The translations under genes and the position numbers were made by a program. Shown here one piece after another: positions 33,266 to 34,180 of a DNA stretch of 34,180 bases (positions within the stretch are counted from its first letter, which is position 1; each line of letters opens with the position of its first letter). Under the pieces are notes generated by a model. The model had not been told where the DNA came from. It did not search any database and worked only from the letters and a program-made list of their open reading frames with translations. Source of the DNA: Deltaproteobacteria bacterium GWA2_54_12 (GTDB taxonomy: Bacteria; Desulfobacterota; GWC2-55-46); contig MGPK01000032.1 of the NCBI GenBank assembly GCA_001795535.1, forward strand, positions 42,874 through 77,053. Reading direction: 5' to 3'.

Positions 33266-34180
33266 ATGCCACCAATGCGCCGTTTTTCTCTTTTATATAA
33301 GGTCATTATAGCCTATCTGGTCATACTTTTGCCCGTATTCATCGTCATCAACCAGATATTCGAGAACGACAGGGCTGAGATGGAAAAGCTCCTCGTGTCC
33401 GAGCTCACGCAGACGGCGGACGAGAGGGAGGCCTATATCCTCATGTATTTGCAGATGAACAAGAACAGAATGCATGATTTCGCGAGCGACGGTTTCATAG
33501 TCGGAACCCTCGATCAAATGCAGGGTGAGCCCGCCGGGAGGGTGCTGAGCGAATACATGAGGAAATACAAGCTGCCGCTGGTCAATGAGATGTACCGGCT
33601 CAGCATCGTTACCGCCCCTGACGGAAAAGTACTGGCCTCTACAATTCCCGGCTGGGAGGGCGAAGACCTCTCGAAAGAAGATTTCTTCAGGAGCGGGCTC
33701 AAGGGCATCTCCGTGACCGAGGTAGTATCAAAGTTCGGCCCGGAAGTGGCGGTCTCGGCCCCGATACACAGCCGCCGTGATCCCGGAAAAGTCATAGGCG
33801 TTATAACCGGTTTTACCGAGCTTTCAAAATTCGGCCAGTTCTTTACCGGTGACTACATCAAGCGCCTCGGCGCACTGACCTACCGGGAGTGGGGCAGGTG
33901 GGGAACCTTTGAGATATATCTTGTGAACAAAGACAAGCTCATGCTCACGCAATCGAGGTTTATCCCTGACTCTGTGTTGAGAGTGAAGGTAGACACCTAT
34001 CCCGTCAGGGAGTGCTTGGAGCGCGGAAAAGAGGTGACGGGGCTATGGCCGGGCTACAGGGGCGAGATGGTCGTCAGCGCGTCCATGTGCATCCCCTCTC
34101 TCCGATGGACACTGATAGTCAAGGTCGATCAGCCTGAGGTCTTCGCCCCTATAGCAAGAAGCCAGAGGCACACCTTCGTG
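33266..34180 (+). CDS. Cache-domain membrane sensor, N-terminal part (cut by window end)
   Basis: An open frame of 305 codons runs without a stop to the window end. One membrane segment (about 13-28, VIIAYLVILLPVFIVI) is followed by about 270 residues that fit an extracytoplasmic dCache sensor: a long helix (NDRAEMEKLLVSELTQTADEREAYI), then YRLSIVTAPDGKVLAST, EDFFRSGLKG and APIHSRRDPGKVIGVITGFTEL, which is a PAS-like Cache strand order, and a second module ending CIPSLRWTLIVKVDQPEVFAPI. Such sensors feed a histidine kinase, GGDEF or chemoreceptor output; that part is beyond the window, so the class is open. An alternative ATG is at 33275. AGGGAG lies 10 bases before the first. Confidence 0.85.
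   Translation, partial: MPPMRRFSLLYKVIIAYLVILLPVFIVINQIFENDRAEMEKLLVSELTQTADEREAYILMYLQMNKNRMHDFASDGFIVGTLDQMQGEPAGRVLSEYMRKYKLPLVNEMYRLSIVTAPDGKVLASTIPGWEGEDLSKEDFFRSGLKGISVTEVVSKFGPEVAVSAPIHSRRDPGKVIGVITGFTELSKFGQFFTGDYIKRLGALTYREWGRWGTFEIYLVNKDKLMLTQSRFIPDSVLRVKVDTYPVRECLERGKEVTGLWPGYRGEMVVSASMCIPSLRWTLIVKVDQPEVFAPIARSQRHTFV

Overview
The window reads as chromosomal DNA of a Gram-negative bacterium, most like a deltaproteobacterium in the broad sense (Desulfobacterota or a relative). The pointers are a complete Tol-Pal cluster with outer-membrane lipoproteins, a system II cytochrome c assembly protein (CcsA type), a B12-dependent class II ribonucleotide reductase, a glnB-glnA pair behind a sigma-54 promoter, and heavy use of AGG (Arg) and ATA (Ile) codons in a fairly GC-rich background. 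The affiliation is inferred from gene content, not from a marker phylogeny.

Layout. 1-2095: end of modA, then modB and modC (molybdate import). 2117-6261: a CDF-type zinc/metal exporter, a Lon-related protease and queE. 6476-7258: ccsA. 7418-12290 (minus): DUF3047 protein, a large AsmA-like protein and a methyltransferase, probably one transcript. 12374-14529 (minus): a DUF362 ferredoxin-like protein and a REC-GGDEF regulator. 14654-19630 (minus): tolQ-tolR-tolA-tolB-pal-cpoB. 19852-20628: crcB and a DUF190 gene. 20950-23709: nrdJ with probable NrdR operators, then a small zinc-ribbon protein. 23880-24464: an orphan HEPN-like gene with foreign codon use. 24674-28879: glmU, glmS and plsY (cell-envelope precursors), followed by a 52-residue membrane ORF. 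29064-30074 (minus): exported metallo-beta-lactamase-fold hydrolase. 30459-32407: glnB and glnA. 32612-33100 (minus): an exported His/Lys-rich protein. 33266-end: N-terminal part of a Cache-domain sensor.

The genes are mostly housekeeping. The more unusual content is between them: several families of long imperfect palindromes are spread through the intergenic DNA. Family A (about 125 bp, four copies) has terminal arms that differ between copies yet remain base-paired, so structure seems to be preserved. Family B (60-130 bp, five copies or fragments) includes a tandem partial duplication downstream of glmS. A further composite palindrome separates ccsA from the convergent methyltransferase. 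Two copies of family A lie inside probable operons (modB/modC and glnB/glnA).

Two promoter regions can be read in some detail. The nrdJ promoter has a perfect 14-bp palindrome between its -35 and -10, with a second NrdR-like box centred 31 bp downstream. The glnB promoter is a near-consensus sigma-54 site with an NtrC-like dyad about 115 bp upstream of the expected transcription start. I saw no rRNA or tRNA genes, CRISPR arrays, phage genes or transposases, and no clear new multi-gene system. The best candidates for something undescribed are the covarying palindromes and the HEPN-like orphan gene.
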